Assembly (NCBI RefSeq): GCF_032452875.1
Contig: NC_083877.1
Coordinates: forward strand, 46,363,724-46,427,723
Origin: Bos javanicus
Lineage: Eukaryota; Chordata; Mammalia; Artiodactyla; Bovidae
DNA: 64,000 nucleotides
Direction: 5' to 3'
In this document: positions 35,861 through 48,086 of the stretch, piece by piece
Numbering within the stretch: position 1 is the stretch's first letter
How the letters are laid out: each line of letters begins with the position of its first letter
The notes under the pieces: model-generated
What the model was told of the DNA's origin: nothing
Seen by the model: the letters and a program-made list of their open reading frames with translations, nothing else
Database searches by the model: none
Translations under genes and position numbers: made by a program

Positions 35861-37429
35861 TGCGCCACCGGAACTTAATTTCATCGTTTCTTTGTGTGCG
35901 GACGCCTTTCAAATGCAGGACCTTGAAGGCTGAGTCCGCAGTTCCCGCATCTCTTCCACCGCGCCCCGGAGCTGAGATGCTTTCTTTCCTTCATGCTGCC
36001 GTGGCGCTGCCTGTGGATTATTTGCAGAGTGCCTTATCTTGCTTCTCCTCCAGTTCCTGTCCAGCACTACGTCTAAGCCCCCTCCCCTCCCTCAACCCCT
36101 CAATTACCGAGCTCAAAAAGAATGACTGCCTTTCTCACTTGAATCCACTCCTATTCTCTTCTTCAAACCTCCAGAGCAGAGCTAAATACAGTGGGTATTT
36201 TAAAGGATCTACTGTGCAGACCGCTCCCCTCTTCCTGCAGGAGGATGGACAAAAAGAATCTGGGAATTGAAATCTGTGAGGCTTGTACGTCAGGCATGTG
36301 CCTGATAAAACTCCAAGCATTCATTCGAGGCAGAAACTGACGGTGGGAATCTGGAGGGTAAGATTTGGATTTTGTCTTGGCTCAGCTGCTTAACAGCACA
36401 TAGGCTTTCTGCACCTCAGTTTTCTCATCTGTAAAATGGGTATAAAACAAGTGTCTCATAGGATTGTAGGAAAATTAAGTGAGATACTGAATGTGAACCT
36501 ACTTTGAAATCCTTAAGGCAATGTGGCAATGTTAGTATTGATGGTTACCTTCTTCAGCCCTTTGTAGGCTCTCATTTTAATGGATAACAAATAGGGGAGA
36601 AGGAACATTCTGTTATACCCAATCCGTCATTTATTGTCTTAGACTATTATTTAATTGTTTCATGGATGTATTGTTAAGGCCTCTTTCGGTAGCTAGGGGC
36701 AGAGCCCCAGCCAGTGAAGGGGATTTAACGACTCAGGTAAATCACAAGGGCAAGTGAATAGCTAAGGAGGTCTGGGACCAAAAGCTGTATCCACTAGGGG
36801 TGTCCCTGTCTCTCATCTCTTTTATCTTCTAATTTCTAATATGTCAAATATGAACAAAAGCTCTTTAGAGGCCTCAATAATTTTTAAGAGGATAAAAGGA
36901 TCCTGAGGCCAAAATATTTGAGAACGACTGTCTATGGTTCTTTGCTCTAAAGAAACACCTTTCTGGGAGGTTGAAGGTTATTAAGGGAACTAATGCACTC
37001 AGCCTTTAGTAGACTAAGGGGAAAACTTGGACAGTTGGTTGAAGACGACAGCAGGTTTTTCTAAAACACGTCTTGAGTGCCTTGTGACTTCATATTCAAT
37101 GCCAACGATATTACATTCTTAATCTTGTGAGTTAAGAAAGAGTAGCAAATTCAATTGGCCCTAGTAACTACTTTCACCTTCTATGTGGAAAAAACAATGA
37201 AATGTGTCATTGACACACTTATTAATCATACAATAGCCAGAGGCTTGTTGCTAATCTAATGTCTAATTTCTAGAGTCCACTTGATGGGAACAGATCTAAG
37301 AAGGTCAAAGTCACAGTTTATATCCCCTAATGAGGACAGATTATGCCCTCTGGCACAGGCTGAGCCTCCCTGCCCCAGTCAGAGCGCTTGGGCAAGTCCT
37401 GTGAACTGGGCCTCAGCCAGGGCTGAACA
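35861..37429. other. Upstream flank of RAB8B; one MIR
   Basis: Intergenic sequence upstream of RAB8B. A MIR is at 36395-36500 on the plus strand (TTTTCTCATCTGTAAAATGG). 36880-36935 may be the end of a hAT-type element (AATATTTGAGAACGACTG). No exon was recognised. Confidence 0.5.
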
Positions 37430-37662
37430 GGACTTCCCAGGTGGCACTAGTGGTGAAGAACCCACCTGCTAACACAGGCGACATAAGAGACACAGGTTTG
37501 ACCAATGGGTTGCGAAGATGCCCTGGAGGAGGGCATGGCAACCCACTCCAGTATTCTTACCTGGAGAATCCCATGGACAGAGGAGCCTGGCGGGCTATAG
37601 TCCATGGGTTCACAAAGGGTTGGACATGACTGAAGCCACAGGACAGCGTAGCACAGCACCGT
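37430..37662 (-). mobile_element. Bov-tA SINE, full length
   Basis: Minus-oriented (GACTTCCCAGGTGGCACTAG to GGACATGACTGAAGCCACAG), with GCTGAACA at 37422-37429 and 37663-37670 as the target-site duplication. Confidence 0.92.
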
Positions 37663-37670
37663 GCTGAACA

Positions 37671-38896
37671 AATATGGACAGTTTAGTTCTATACCTTCCT
37701 ATTCATTCTGGAAAAGAACAGGGAAATCTTTAAGACCACTGGAATCCTCTTTCTTTTATAAAATGTGTACTGATTAAAATAACTTTTAGTTCCACTACCT
37801 GCATGCAACTGTTGGCATTCTCTCTGTGTATGAATAAGAACACAATGATGTGGCAAAGAACTTAAATTCATAAGAGAAGCTAGAGTTAGGAATTCTAAAG
37901 TCCCTAAGTTTCCTTAGGGGAATTTTGTTAATTTTTTTGTCTTGTTTTCACTTCCTTGGTTTTTCTCTATCAGCAAGTGTGTATAACGTTGGGACTTTCT
38001 AGCTGGTAAGTTTATGCACCACTGTTGAACCATGCAAGCATTCTGATATATGACACTACTTCAACAAGTATTCAATTTTTTTCATTTTGTGAATTATGCA
38101 TTTTCATATTTTGTATAATACCATGTTACTTAGAGATCAGATTTGGATGGTAGCAACTACTACTGAATCAAGGCACTTTGCTTAAAAGACTGGACAAGAA
38201 GTGTATTCGTAGAGCTGAAGGTTCCACAGGTGACAGGTTGCTGGCTGCCACTTTTTCTTTCTCTAAGTGGCACGTTGCTATGTTCTAAGAAAACCACATC
38301 AATACATTTTTTTTTTTTCCAGTTGCCCGGTAATGTAAAATGCTACGTCACTGCAGAACACCAGGCAGACCAGCACTTTCAAATTGATTCTGTACATGTC
38401 TACTGAAGCTTTTGATAAGGTTGATATTACATGGCAGCTTGACTTACAGAAATCTAGCTGTCCAAGGAGTTTACCCTCTGTGGTTTTTGTCAGGCCAGCA
38501 CTCTTTTTCTTCTTGCTTTTGGGAAGCTGCTCCTCCCCCACTGGTGGCTGTGAATCATGGTACTTTACTCCTTCAGCCACAGAGATGGGCATATGGCCAG
38601 GCTGGGTCAAACTGAGTTCTTCCTCATGAATTTTCTAATGAGGTGGGGTGATGATGCTGGAAGGAGGTCTCTCTGGTAGGAGGTCTGTGTGAGTTTCAGG
38701 CTAGTTGATCAGAGCAATAGTCCATCTTCCTCTGTTCTCTTGTTGCTGCTCTCCTCTGTTTACTTTGTCCTCAGTCTGGCTTTCCTTATGGTAGCAAGCA
38801 GGACTGCCACGTTGCACAATTCCAAGAGCCATTCTTCACTTCTTACACTAGTTTATTCATCTTGGGGGTCTTTAACCCTCAAGAATCCATGAACAG
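37671..38896. other. No recognised feature
   Basis: Intergenic sequence with no recognised exon or repeat. Confidence 0.45.
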
Positions 38897-39196
38897 GGGC
38901 TTCCCTGATGTCCAGTGGTTAGGAATATGCCTGCCAATGCAGGGGACATGGGTTCAGTCCCTGGTCGGGAACATTCCACATGCCACAGGGCAACTAAGCC
39001 TAGTGCCACAACTGTGGAGCCCAAGTGTAGCAACTACTGAAGCCCACGCTCCACAAGAGAAGCCACCACAGTCAGAAGCCCCCACACGGCAGCTAGAGAG
39101 TAGCCCCCGCTCTCTGCAACTAGAGAAAGCCCACGCAGCAACGAAGACCCAGCACAACCAATAATAATAATAATTAATAAACAAATATTTTTAAAA
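38897..39196 (+). mobile_element. CHR-type SINE, long form
   Basis: Plus-oriented long CHR, from GGGGCTTCCCTGATGTCCAG through AGCCCACGCTCCACAAGAGA to an AAT-repeat tail. AAGAATCCA at about 38880 and AAGAATCTA at about 39197 look like its target-site duplication. Confidence 0.88.
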
Positions 39197-39639
39197 AGAA
39201 TCTACAAACACATTCTTGAGGATCTGTGTGTTCTCTAGGCAAATTTTCAAATTAATTCAAGCATCCTTTAACTAGTTTAAAATTGTTCCATGACACCTAA
39301 ATGCAAGAAATGTCACCTTTCGTAACTGCTTAAGTGAAATTAAACTTGGCTGAGATCCCTACTTCTCAAGGACTGACAAGACTGGTACCAAATATTACTG
39401 GGATTCTTCCTCCTCTTAATTTTATCCTACAAAAATCCAAGTGCTTATATGGTCCTAAAAAATTCGGGACAAAGAAACCTCTGCTCCTCTGCCTGCACTT
39501 AGCCTGCTGATGCTTCTATCCAGCCCCCCATGGATTCTGGTCCTCTGCCAGTTGAGCACAGCTGTCCCGGTGGGCTACAAAGATGTCCTTCATGGTGATT
39601 ATTTTCACTGACTGATGACTCAGCCATCGAATAAGTTCT

Positions 39640-39780
39640 CTCTCTGTTATCTAACAGTTTGTGAACTTCTTTGTCTTCTCCCTTAAAAGTTGAGTCTTTT
39701 GAGGAAAGGGACATTGCTTATTTTTCACTGTGTCCCCAGCATGCCTAGTAGGTACTCAGTTGTTGAATGAATGAATGAAC
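39640..39780 (+). mobile_element. L2-age repeat 3' end
   Basis: GTGTCCCCAGCATGCCTAGT followed by CAGTTGTTGAATGAATGAAT is the common L2/MIR3 3'-end pattern. Confidence 0.65.
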
Positions 39781-39822
39781 ATCTGACTATCATGCCAGCC
39801 GTCTACATTTTTGTTGGCGGGG

Positions 39823-39930
39823 GCCATGCTACGTGGCATATGGGATCTTAGTTCCCTGACCAGAGATAGAAACTGCACCCCCTGAAGTGGAAGCATGTAG
39901 TCTTAATTACTGGACCACCAGGAAAGAAAG
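39823..39930 (-). mobile_element. CHR-type SINE
   Basis: Minus-oriented: TGGGATCTTAGTTCCCTGAC to CTGGACCACCAGGAAAG. Confidence 0.85.
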
Positions 39931-40995
39931 TCCCCAGTCTAGGTATTTTTTAAAAACATTTGGGACACCTTCAGTTTATACTAAGCCCTAGGTATTTTTA
40001 GCTTCACCAATACCTTTCTGGTTGTCCTCTACCTTGTATTTGTATATTATTCATTCTGTAAGAATAATATTTATTGTTGTATTTAAAAATAGTTGTGATT
40101 ATGTATTATTTCTCTAGGTTGTCAAGATCATATTGAATGATAACTCCTCAAAAATATCAATTTCTCTTATCCACTGTGTGTCATATCAAAACATTCTGTT
40201 TATTTAGTGATAATCCAGTGGGATAATTCTATAATTATCTTCATCAGAGAGGGACACACTGTACTCTTTCCACCCACTGATGTTTCCTGAGCAATCACTG
40301 GTTGAATCATGTCCACTTAAAGAAATAGTCATTAAGCTCACACTATGAAACCAGCTCAGCAAGGCCTACCTGGAGGAGTCAGAGGTATCTATCATGTGGC
40401 CCCTGCCCTTAGTTTGCTTCCCAGGTAATTGAAGGGAGATCTCACAAGTTCAGTGATGAATAGGAGGCAGATATCTGGTTGACACACACTTCATTTATTC
40501 TGATGGATCAGGTTGGCTTTAATTCTGATTGTTTAGACATTCAATCTGATTGGTCAAGTGCTCATGCCAAACATTGTTAAGTATTTTACATATCACCACT
40601 GAATGTAAAAGTTAAATAAAAATGACATGATAATGCTGAAAAATGACTACATGAAATTTACTCCACTATAAGGTGGATTGGAAGAAATCTATTCTGATAC
40701 AGCTTATATTGTTTCTTTTCTAATAGAAAAGTTTTCATTAGCCTAGGCATTGCTATGTAGTATTTTTTGTCAAGTAAGGTACATACACAGTAAGTACTCT
40801 GCGTTTTGGGTAGAGTTTCTTGTTTAAATGAATGATTCAATAATGCCTTTTGGAACCAACTCTAAACTGGACTTTGATCTAATGGTGAAGTCAAGATGTG
40901 CTGAAACTCATAATCAGCATCATAACAGATACTGAGATACATATGGCAGTAAATAATAGAACACTGAATGACTTAAATAATAAAGATATTTACTT
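39931..40995. other. No recognised feature
   Basis: AT-rich intergenic sequence with no recognised exon or repeat. Confidence 0.45.
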
Positions 40996-41135
40996 GGACT
41001 TCCCCCAGCAGTCCAGTGGTTAAGACTCCATACTTCCACTGCTGGAGGCCCAGGTTTAATCCCTGGTAGAGGAAGTTTGGTGTGCTATGTGGTGCAGCCA
41101 AAAACAACCCCTAAAAAGCAAAACAAAACCAAAAA
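40996..41135 (+). mobile_element. CHR-type SINE, diverged
   Basis: Plus-oriented: GGACTTCCCCCAGCAGTCCA, then TTTAATCCCTGGTAGAGGAA and an A-rich tail. Confidence 0.85.
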
Positions 41136-41257
41136 ATTTACTTAACACATACTAAAATAATCAGATCTACAAGGAGTGACAGGTGAGTAATCCAGTAGAT
41201 CAGATGACATGCCTGGGACCTGGTTTCTCTCTCTTGGTTTCTTAGCAATGCTTCCTC

Positions 41258-41525
41258 AACTGCTAAGTCACGTCAGTCATGTCCGACTCTGTGCGACCCC
41301 ATAGATGGCAGCCCATCAGGCTCCTCCATCCCTGGGATTCTCCAGGCAAGAACACTGGAGTGGGCTGCCATTTCCTTCTCCAATGCATGAAAGTGGAAAG
41401 TGAAAGGGAAATCCCTCAGTCGTGTCCGACTCTCAGCGACCCCATGGACTGCAGCCTACCAGGCTCCTCTGTCCATGGGATTTTCCAGGCAAGAGTACTG
41501 GAGTGGGGTGCTGTTGCCTTCTCCG
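41258..41525 (+). mobile_element. Dimeric Bov-tA2 SINE
   Basis: Same two-unit architecture as the copy at 24519, including the AATGCATGAAAGTGGAAAGT linker between units. Slightly different sequence shows an independent copy. Confidence 0.9.
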
Positions 41526-44378
41526 CAAAGTAACACTTAATTCAACAGGCCAACCCCATGTTTTTGTAAAATGTTTTCCTGAAACTCCTGGGACTCTTTG
41601 ATTCAAAGAGAACAGAAGGTAAAGAATCTTCTTTCTCAGGAATTCAAATAAACCTGGAATTCAGCTCCATAGGCCCTGACTACTCTTTTGTGAACTGATC
41701 CTAGGGTCCAAGAGAATGGCGTATGCCAACTGGCTTAAGTGATTCAAGCTGAGTATGGGGTCAGACTTACCCTAGATCACAAGGTTCTGTTAGAAAGAGA
41801 GAAGACAGGAGGCAACAAGGCTGTAGAAACAACCAATGAAAACTAATACTTGTTTCAGTGTCCAATGCATATAGGTATTTATATCATGTTTGGTTATATT
41901 GGAATTTCTGGAGGTCAGGGGGCTGAATCCAGGAAAATTCTGACTTGTCATTCTCTTAAACAGATGGATTGATGTTGAACTGGAAAAAAGAGGCAAGAAA
42001 GAAACAGTGTTTCCTTGAGGAGGGGATGGGTGCCTAAAGTCAGAATTAACATAGGCATTTAGACACCTGCTACCTATTCTATCCCACTTAAGCAACCAGC
42101 TAAGGCTAAGCACTTTGGGAGCCTTGAACTTTCTAAATTCTCTGTCAGACCCTGACAAGCCTGTCCTGAGTTTGTAATGGAGGGAGAATTGGACAAAGCA
42201 TCAGGTGACTGGGGTTCTCTTCCTAGTTCCGCCACTAACAAGTTCTATGACCTTAAGGACAACGACTCTTCTGTGCCTCAGTTTACTCTCTGTAAAATGA
42301 AAAAGGCTGGACTAGAGAATCCCTCTCTGTCCATAAAATCCTTTGACTCATGAACCCAAGCTCCTAACACATGTCCTAAGATCTGCCCTAGGGGTTCTGG
42401 TTTACAGACTTTGGTCTCCAAGGCCAACCAAACACCGTAGTGAATTTGAGATTTATCGACAGGCCTAGCAGTCTCTTGGAGGCCAGGCAGAGTGTGGTGT
42501 TGGGAAAGGAGCCCAAGACACCTAGTTCCTTATTCTAAAGAGCTCTCAGTCCACCCTATGACTCAGTCATCAGTACTTCTCTCTTTCCAAGGAGTGCAGA
42601 GTATCAGTCCTTTCTGTGATGGCAACAAGTTACTGGGTTGCCAACAATTTATTTAGTTGTCAACCTGCAGGATGAAGAGAGTGAAATTCTGTTTTGTATT
42701 TTGAGCCATATTCAATAAGATTACTGCCTCAAATTCCTACTTAATATTGATAATCATTTCCTGAATAACCTTACACAGACTTTTCCCTGCCACCCTAATT
42801 TAACAGCAGCAAGGGCTTATAAGTGGAATTAGTTAGGGAGCTATGAATACTCCCAAACCTATGATAAAACACCCTGTCTCTCTTGAAATTCATTGTTCTT
42901 TGTGTTAAGGAAGAACTGAAGAATTAATGTGGAATCAAGCAGATCTCTTTGATGGCTCATTTTTAAGATTTACAATTATAAATTATGGTGACAAGCTAAT
43001 AGAATGCTGAGAAATAAGGCTAGGTAGGTGATTCTTTTGGACCAGGATGAATATTCAGATTAAGAAGAACTGCTAATGAAATCCCAATCACATAGTAATT
43101 TCCCCCCTATTACTTTCTGGAACTCAAGTAGCTATATGGCCTAATTAGGCCTGTTTGGGGGATTATCACATTTTATTTCTGCAATGAATGGCATCACTCG
43201 GCGTTTAATATTCATTGAGGGTTTTACAGAACAGAGAGGTTTCCATATGTCTCTAGAGCAAAACATTTGTGTTTGCCATCTGCTACTCAAGAGTAGTTCT
43301 GTAGAAAAAAGAATGCAAATCACTTGGTTCTTTAATTACTTTGGAGTTAGGCTATACTATAGCTGGGACTGTGGGACAGCCAAGTCATTGCTTCAAGAAT
43401 ACTGTTGTTTACTTAGCCACCAACTCAAAGGACTCTTTTTCAAGCAAATGGCATGAAAAGAAATTGAAGCCTAAAATTATCTTTGTCCTTTTAAGTAGAG
43501 TCAAAGACCATTGTGAAGTGATGTGTGAGGCTTTTTAAAGTTGGCATTAAGGAGACACTATCCAGAGCACTGGACACTGAGGTCAGTATAGAAACATCAG
43601 TTCTCTTAGTCCTGACACCAAAGGAATATATGATTCAATACTTAAAAAAAAAAAAATTCAAGGATCTTGAACTCAATATCAAAAAAGGTAATTTACTCTT
43701 AGTCACCCAGGAGCTAATGACCTTGACTTTGGACTCAGTGCCACTTGCTTCTCCCTCTCCCGTTCTCATTAGCTTCTTGAATTGTGATAATTGTCTGCTC
43801 AGTAGTATCTCCACTGGCCTATGGATGTACACCATTAGTTTTGTTTAATCAAGAGTAACTTCAAACAACAGAGTTTAACCAAACTGGAAACTCTGGAGCT
43901 TCCAGGTTACTTGTAGATTTCAATGACTGATCCTTTTTCTAATCCTTCTCACAGTAAAATTTCATTCACTGTGGTTTTTAGCATATAGAATGTGAAAAAC
44001 TGGCAAATGAAAGGGACCGTATTTGGCCACTGACTTGCTATGAGATCCTAAACTCATAGGACCTGTGATTTCTAAGGCTATTTTCTGCTTTAAATTGCTA
44101 TAAAATCAGTGCGTTTAAGAGATCATTTATTCTAATGTTTCCAAAGTTCATACCTCAGAATACTAAGTGAATCAGCAGATGTTAGTAGGTGAAACTGGAA
44201 GAGAGAGTTTCATGGTCAAACTCGTTTGAGAAATGCTATCAAGTGTTTGGAAGGTACAGCCTGTCGGAACCTTTCTAGGCTGATGCGGCCTCTGACTGCA
44301 CCACTGGGTGTGGCGGGCAGCTTGCCCTGCTGTGCTGCTCCAGGCCACTTTTTGAAGAAGTGTCTTATGGGACCCATG
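41526..44378. other. No gene recognised; one MIR
   Basis: About 2.9 kb intergenic. A MIR lies at 42195-42350 on the plus strand (GTGCCTCAGTTTACTCTCTG, then TAAAATGAAAAAGGCTGG). No exon. Confidence 0.5.
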
Positions 44379-44585
44379 GGCTTCCCTGGTGGCTCAGCAG
44401 TAAAGAATCTGCCTGTAATGCAGGAGATATGGGTTTGATTCCTGGGTCAGAAAGGTCCTCTGGAGAAGGAAATGGCTACCCTTTCCAGTATTCTTGCCTG
44501 GGCAATCCCACGGACAGAGGAGCCTGGGAGGCTACAGTCCATAGGGTTGCAAAGAGTTGGACACAACTGAGCAACTAAACAACAA
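44379..44585 (-). mobile_element. Bov-tA SINE, full length
   Basis: Minus-oriented, from GGGCTTCCCTGGTGGCTCAG to GTTGGACACAACTGAGCAAC. Confidence 0.92.
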
Positions 44586-45766
44586 CTTACGAGATCTGTA
44601 TGTTTTGCAGAATATAATTTGGGAAACTCTGATGTAATCAAAACCCTTAGTTTTAGTGATGAAAATCAGCATGTTTACAGGAAGCTGTAGAGAAAGGAGG
44701 CAGTGTCCATTACCAGAGTGTCCATTACACACTGGACTGAGAACACTGCCCTGCCTCCTGGGTTTCTCCTGACTCCAGGGCAGGGCTCTCTCATGCCTCC
44801 TCTGTCACCATCACACCCACAGAGAGGTCAGCCAAGGGTGGGGGTACTGCAATGGCTGTTCCCTCCCTGCTTTGGGCTGTTGCTTTACCCTCAAGTCCTG
44901 GGGGGACTGGCAGATACTGTAGTAACTGAAATAAAAATCATCTTAGGTGCAGGAGCAAATTCACCCAGGATTCTGAAAGTGCAAAAAGCTAGATCCTTAA
45001 AGGAACATTCTGGATGCTGTTTTTTAGTGGAGGGAAAAAGGCAAATATCAAGTAATTAAGCTAACATTCTCACATTATTTCTTTTCTGTTATTCTATATT
45101 TTGAATGAGTTATAGGATGTGTTAGACTGTCACATCACTCCCAGGCTAATTTATTACAGTGACATCTAAAGTTCTGTAAAATGATCTGCACAATAAAATG
45201 GTTTTAAATGAATTATTTACACTTCTCTAGGGCATGAATTATATTCACATTTTATCCCTAATGACTAACACAGGGCTTGGCATATATTAGGCACATAATA
45301 TGATAAATATGTCTGTGTTAATTAGTAAATTATAATCTGATGATTAGGCTTTAATAATGGTAATAATATATTAATGGTACTAATGATGCCCTACTTTTCA
45401 AACATTTCCTTGTCCTGGTTAAGGTTGATGAACAGAAGCTAGTTAACACTCCTTATTTGTAACCTATTTTCATAAACAGTTGCATTGTGATGTGATGCTT
45501 CTTTTAGGCAGTAATAAATGTGATCTCTTCTGTATTTGACTTTGAGACACATACACACAGACTTAGTTCTGGAATGAGTCAGTAGACATCAAGTTCTGTC
45601 TTCCGGTTATTACTGAATTCTGCTTTCGGTTACTTGACCCATATTAAACATCTCCAGAGAAAATACACATAATAACAAGCCTGAAGAAATGTGTGATCCC
45701 AGAGGGCCTTTTGAGTCATCAAAGAAGGATTAAGTCATGTTGGTAAATTATAGTCTGTGTTCTATA
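44586..45766. other. No recognised gene
   Basis: AT-rich intergenic sequence. An L2/MIR-like trace lies near 45255-45310 (CACAGGGCTTGGCATATATT). Confidence 0.45.
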
Positions 45767-45839
45767 CAGTTGACCCTTGAACAACATGGGCTTGAACTGT
45801 ATGGGTTCACTTACATGTGGATTTTTTTTCAATAAGTAT
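45767..45839 (+). mobile_element. Tc1/mariner-type DNA transposon, left half
   Basis: Left terminal inverted repeat CAGTTGACCCTTGAACAAC preceded by a TA dinucleotide (45765-45766), running through ATGTGGATTTTTTTTCAATA to about 45839. The rest of the same element is found 8.3 kb to the right. It resembles MER8/Tigger-like elements; the exact family is uncertain. Confidence 0.8.
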
Positions 45840-45934
45840 CCAAAAATATATGTGTAGAACATCCTGTGCAAGACTTGAAGAGAACAACCTATACTTACAT
45901 AAACCTGAGGTGAATGATATTTAATTGAGGCCTG

Positions 45935-46046
45935 CAGGATCTTTAGTAGCAGCAGGTGGGATCTAGGTCCCTGACCAGGGGGTCAAACCCAGATTCCCTG
46001 CATTGGTAGCATGGAGTCCTAGCCACTGGACCACCAGGGAAGTCCC
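45935..46046 (-). mobile_element. CHR-type SINE
   Basis: Minus-oriented: GTGGGATCTAGGTCCCTGAC to GGACCACCAGGGAAGTCCCC. Confidence 0.9.
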
Positions 46047-46212
46047 CTCTTACTATTTTATAATTTTGCTTTCCAAGAATTACAGGACCGTAGAGTATGC
46101 CTCTCTTTCCCTCCCTCTTTCTCTGTCTCCCTCTTGTTACTGGAGAATTGCACATCAGCCTATCACCACAGGTAAGTGTTTTTTGTTTTGTTTATTTGTT
46201 TTGTTTTAATAT

Positions 46213-46340
46213 TGGGACTTCCCTGGTAGATAGGTGGCTAGGACTACACATTGCCAGTGCAGGGGGCCTGGGTTTGATCCCTGGTCACAAAATTAGATCC
46301 CACATGCTGTAGTTAAGAGTCTGCATGCCGCAACTGAAAA
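46213..46340 (+). mobile_element. CHR-type SINE
   Basis: Plus-oriented: GGGACTTCCCTGGTAGATAG through GGGTTTGATCCCTGGTCAC. It ends just before the retroviral nucleocapsid remnant. Confidence 0.85.
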
Positions 46341-46344
46341 AGAT

Positions 46345-46800
46345 CCCACATGCAAAGGGGAAGGACATCAGAAGGAATGCCCCATCTCAGGAAAAGGAAG
46401 GCCCAAGCTTAACCCTCTTCTTCTCAGCTCTTGGTAACCAAAAAAGAAATTGATGGGGCCTGAGGGCTCCTCACCTGGTTCCACAGAACACCATCCTGAT
46501 CTCCTCTGAGAAATCCAGGGTTACTTTAGAAGTAGCAGGAGAGCAAATTGAATTTTTGTTAGATACTGGAGCCAGATTCTCAAAGTTGACAACCTCAATA
46601 GGGGATGCAACATCAAAGAGGAAGGATACCAAGAAATATTGTCCTAAAAATGTCCAACATATGGCTCTTTTGACATCCTAAAACTGGGCTATACATACGC
46701 AGTTAGTAAAAAACCAACTTTCCTATAAGGAACTTGTTTCTTTGAGATGTAAATGTTCTATCCAGGCTCTCAGGAACTTTTATCTAGACCATTTTTAATT
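46345..46800 (+). pseudogene. Endogenous retrovirus (class I): nucleocapsid/protease remnant
   Basis: Decayed gag-pro junction of a gammaretrovirus-like endogenous retrovirus. At 46351-46380 a zinc-knuckle remnant is visible (Cys, then GH, then Cys-Pro), with one residue fewer than the usual His-Cys spacing. At 46556-46573 the aspartic-protease active-site motif LLDTGA is intact. Stops and frame changes separate these two pieces and follow the motif, so there is no functional product. Upstream gag and a 5' LTR were not found. Confidence 0.85.
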
Positions 46801-47112
46801 CCTGGGACTGAAAGAGAGAAAAAAAAGGAAGCTTTTTAAACTTAAGAAGAAAACTATGACATCTTTGTGTCTATATGAATGTATATATATGTTCATTATA
46901 GATGTGATATGTCTACCTCTAGACAATATTATCAAAGTAATTTGTGGATGAGCTCTATGTGATTGGCTTAAGGAAATTAAGCACTTAGAAAAACTCTCAC
47001 AGATGTTAAGGGAACTGGCCAGAATGAATTTCAGGTTCACATGATCTAGGAAATAGTTTCTATAATATCAATATCTGGTATTAAAGCCAATTTAAGTTTG
47101 GCTTAACTTAAA

Positions 47113-47169
47113 AACTAAATTAAGTTAAATGAACCTTAGTTTCATTTGAAACTAAAATAAGTTAAATGA
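47113..47169. repeat. Short direct repeat with small hairpin
   Basis: AACTAAATTAAGTTAAATGA at 47113-47132 recurs nearly unchanged at 47150-47169. A 9-base perfect stem (TTAGTTTCA/TGAAACTAA, 2-base loop) lies between and overlaps the second copy (47136-47155). Confidence 0.8.
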
Positions 47170-47599
47170 TGAGAATTCATTGACTACCTAGGTCATTTCA
47201 AATAGGATAAATATTGGAACAGTAATTGCTGGCAGGTCTAAGCTTACCTATTTCTGCCTTCTTATCAGAGAGAAACCGAAGATGCTTGGGTTTATTAAAC
47301 ACATACTCTGTACCACATTGGTGAAAGAAATTTTGTTATGAGAAAATGTGTCTCTAGAGATTATGGATTGTGTTCAGAAGTTTTCCAAGTGGGAAATACT
47401 AGTATGATAGACAATTTATAATTGCTTGCTTCTTGGTTTTCACTGGAGATTAAGGTTTTTAAGGGTTAATATTATAATATATGTAATTAAAGCTACTAAG
47501 ATAGTAAAACAGTTCAGTATGCCAGGACAGTAGGATGTGTGTTTTCAGTCAAAGAAGTGTGAGGAATGGAAATGCATTTCGTTAAAAAAAAAGAAAAGG

Positions 47600-47812
47600 G
47601 AGGGGGTTTCCCTGGTGGTCCAGTGGCTAAGATTCTGTGGTCCCAATGCAGAGGGCTCAGGTTTGATTCCTGGTGAGGGAACTACATCCTGCGTGACACA
47701 ACTAAGAGCCCAAATGCCACAAATAAAAAGAAACCAGATGCAGCAACAAAGGGCCTGTGTGCCACAACTCAGACATGGTGCAGCCAAATAAATAAGTAAA
47801 TATATTTTTTTA
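47600..47812 (+). mobile_element. CHR-type SINE
   Basis: Plus-oriented: GGTTTCCCTGGTGGTCCAGT to ATGGTGCAGCCAAATAAATA. Confidence 0.92.
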
Positions 47813-48086
47813 AAAGGTAGTTTTGCCCTAAAGCTTTTTCTTTTTTAATGGAAACTAAAATAAAGGACAAAATATGAATACAGAAAATTGTAGGTTTATG
47901 GAAAAGGAACACTGAGAAAAGAACTTTGTACATGGTCAAGACTGGCTTAGACTGGATTAAATTTAATTAGGTAAACAGATTCTATAGACTGGTATAGGAC
48001 TGGAGTATTGTGCCCTCTATTGAAAGAACAAAGTTTTCCTGAAGTTCCGCTTTTGATAACAGATTATGTGAGGTTCTTTGCCTTTC

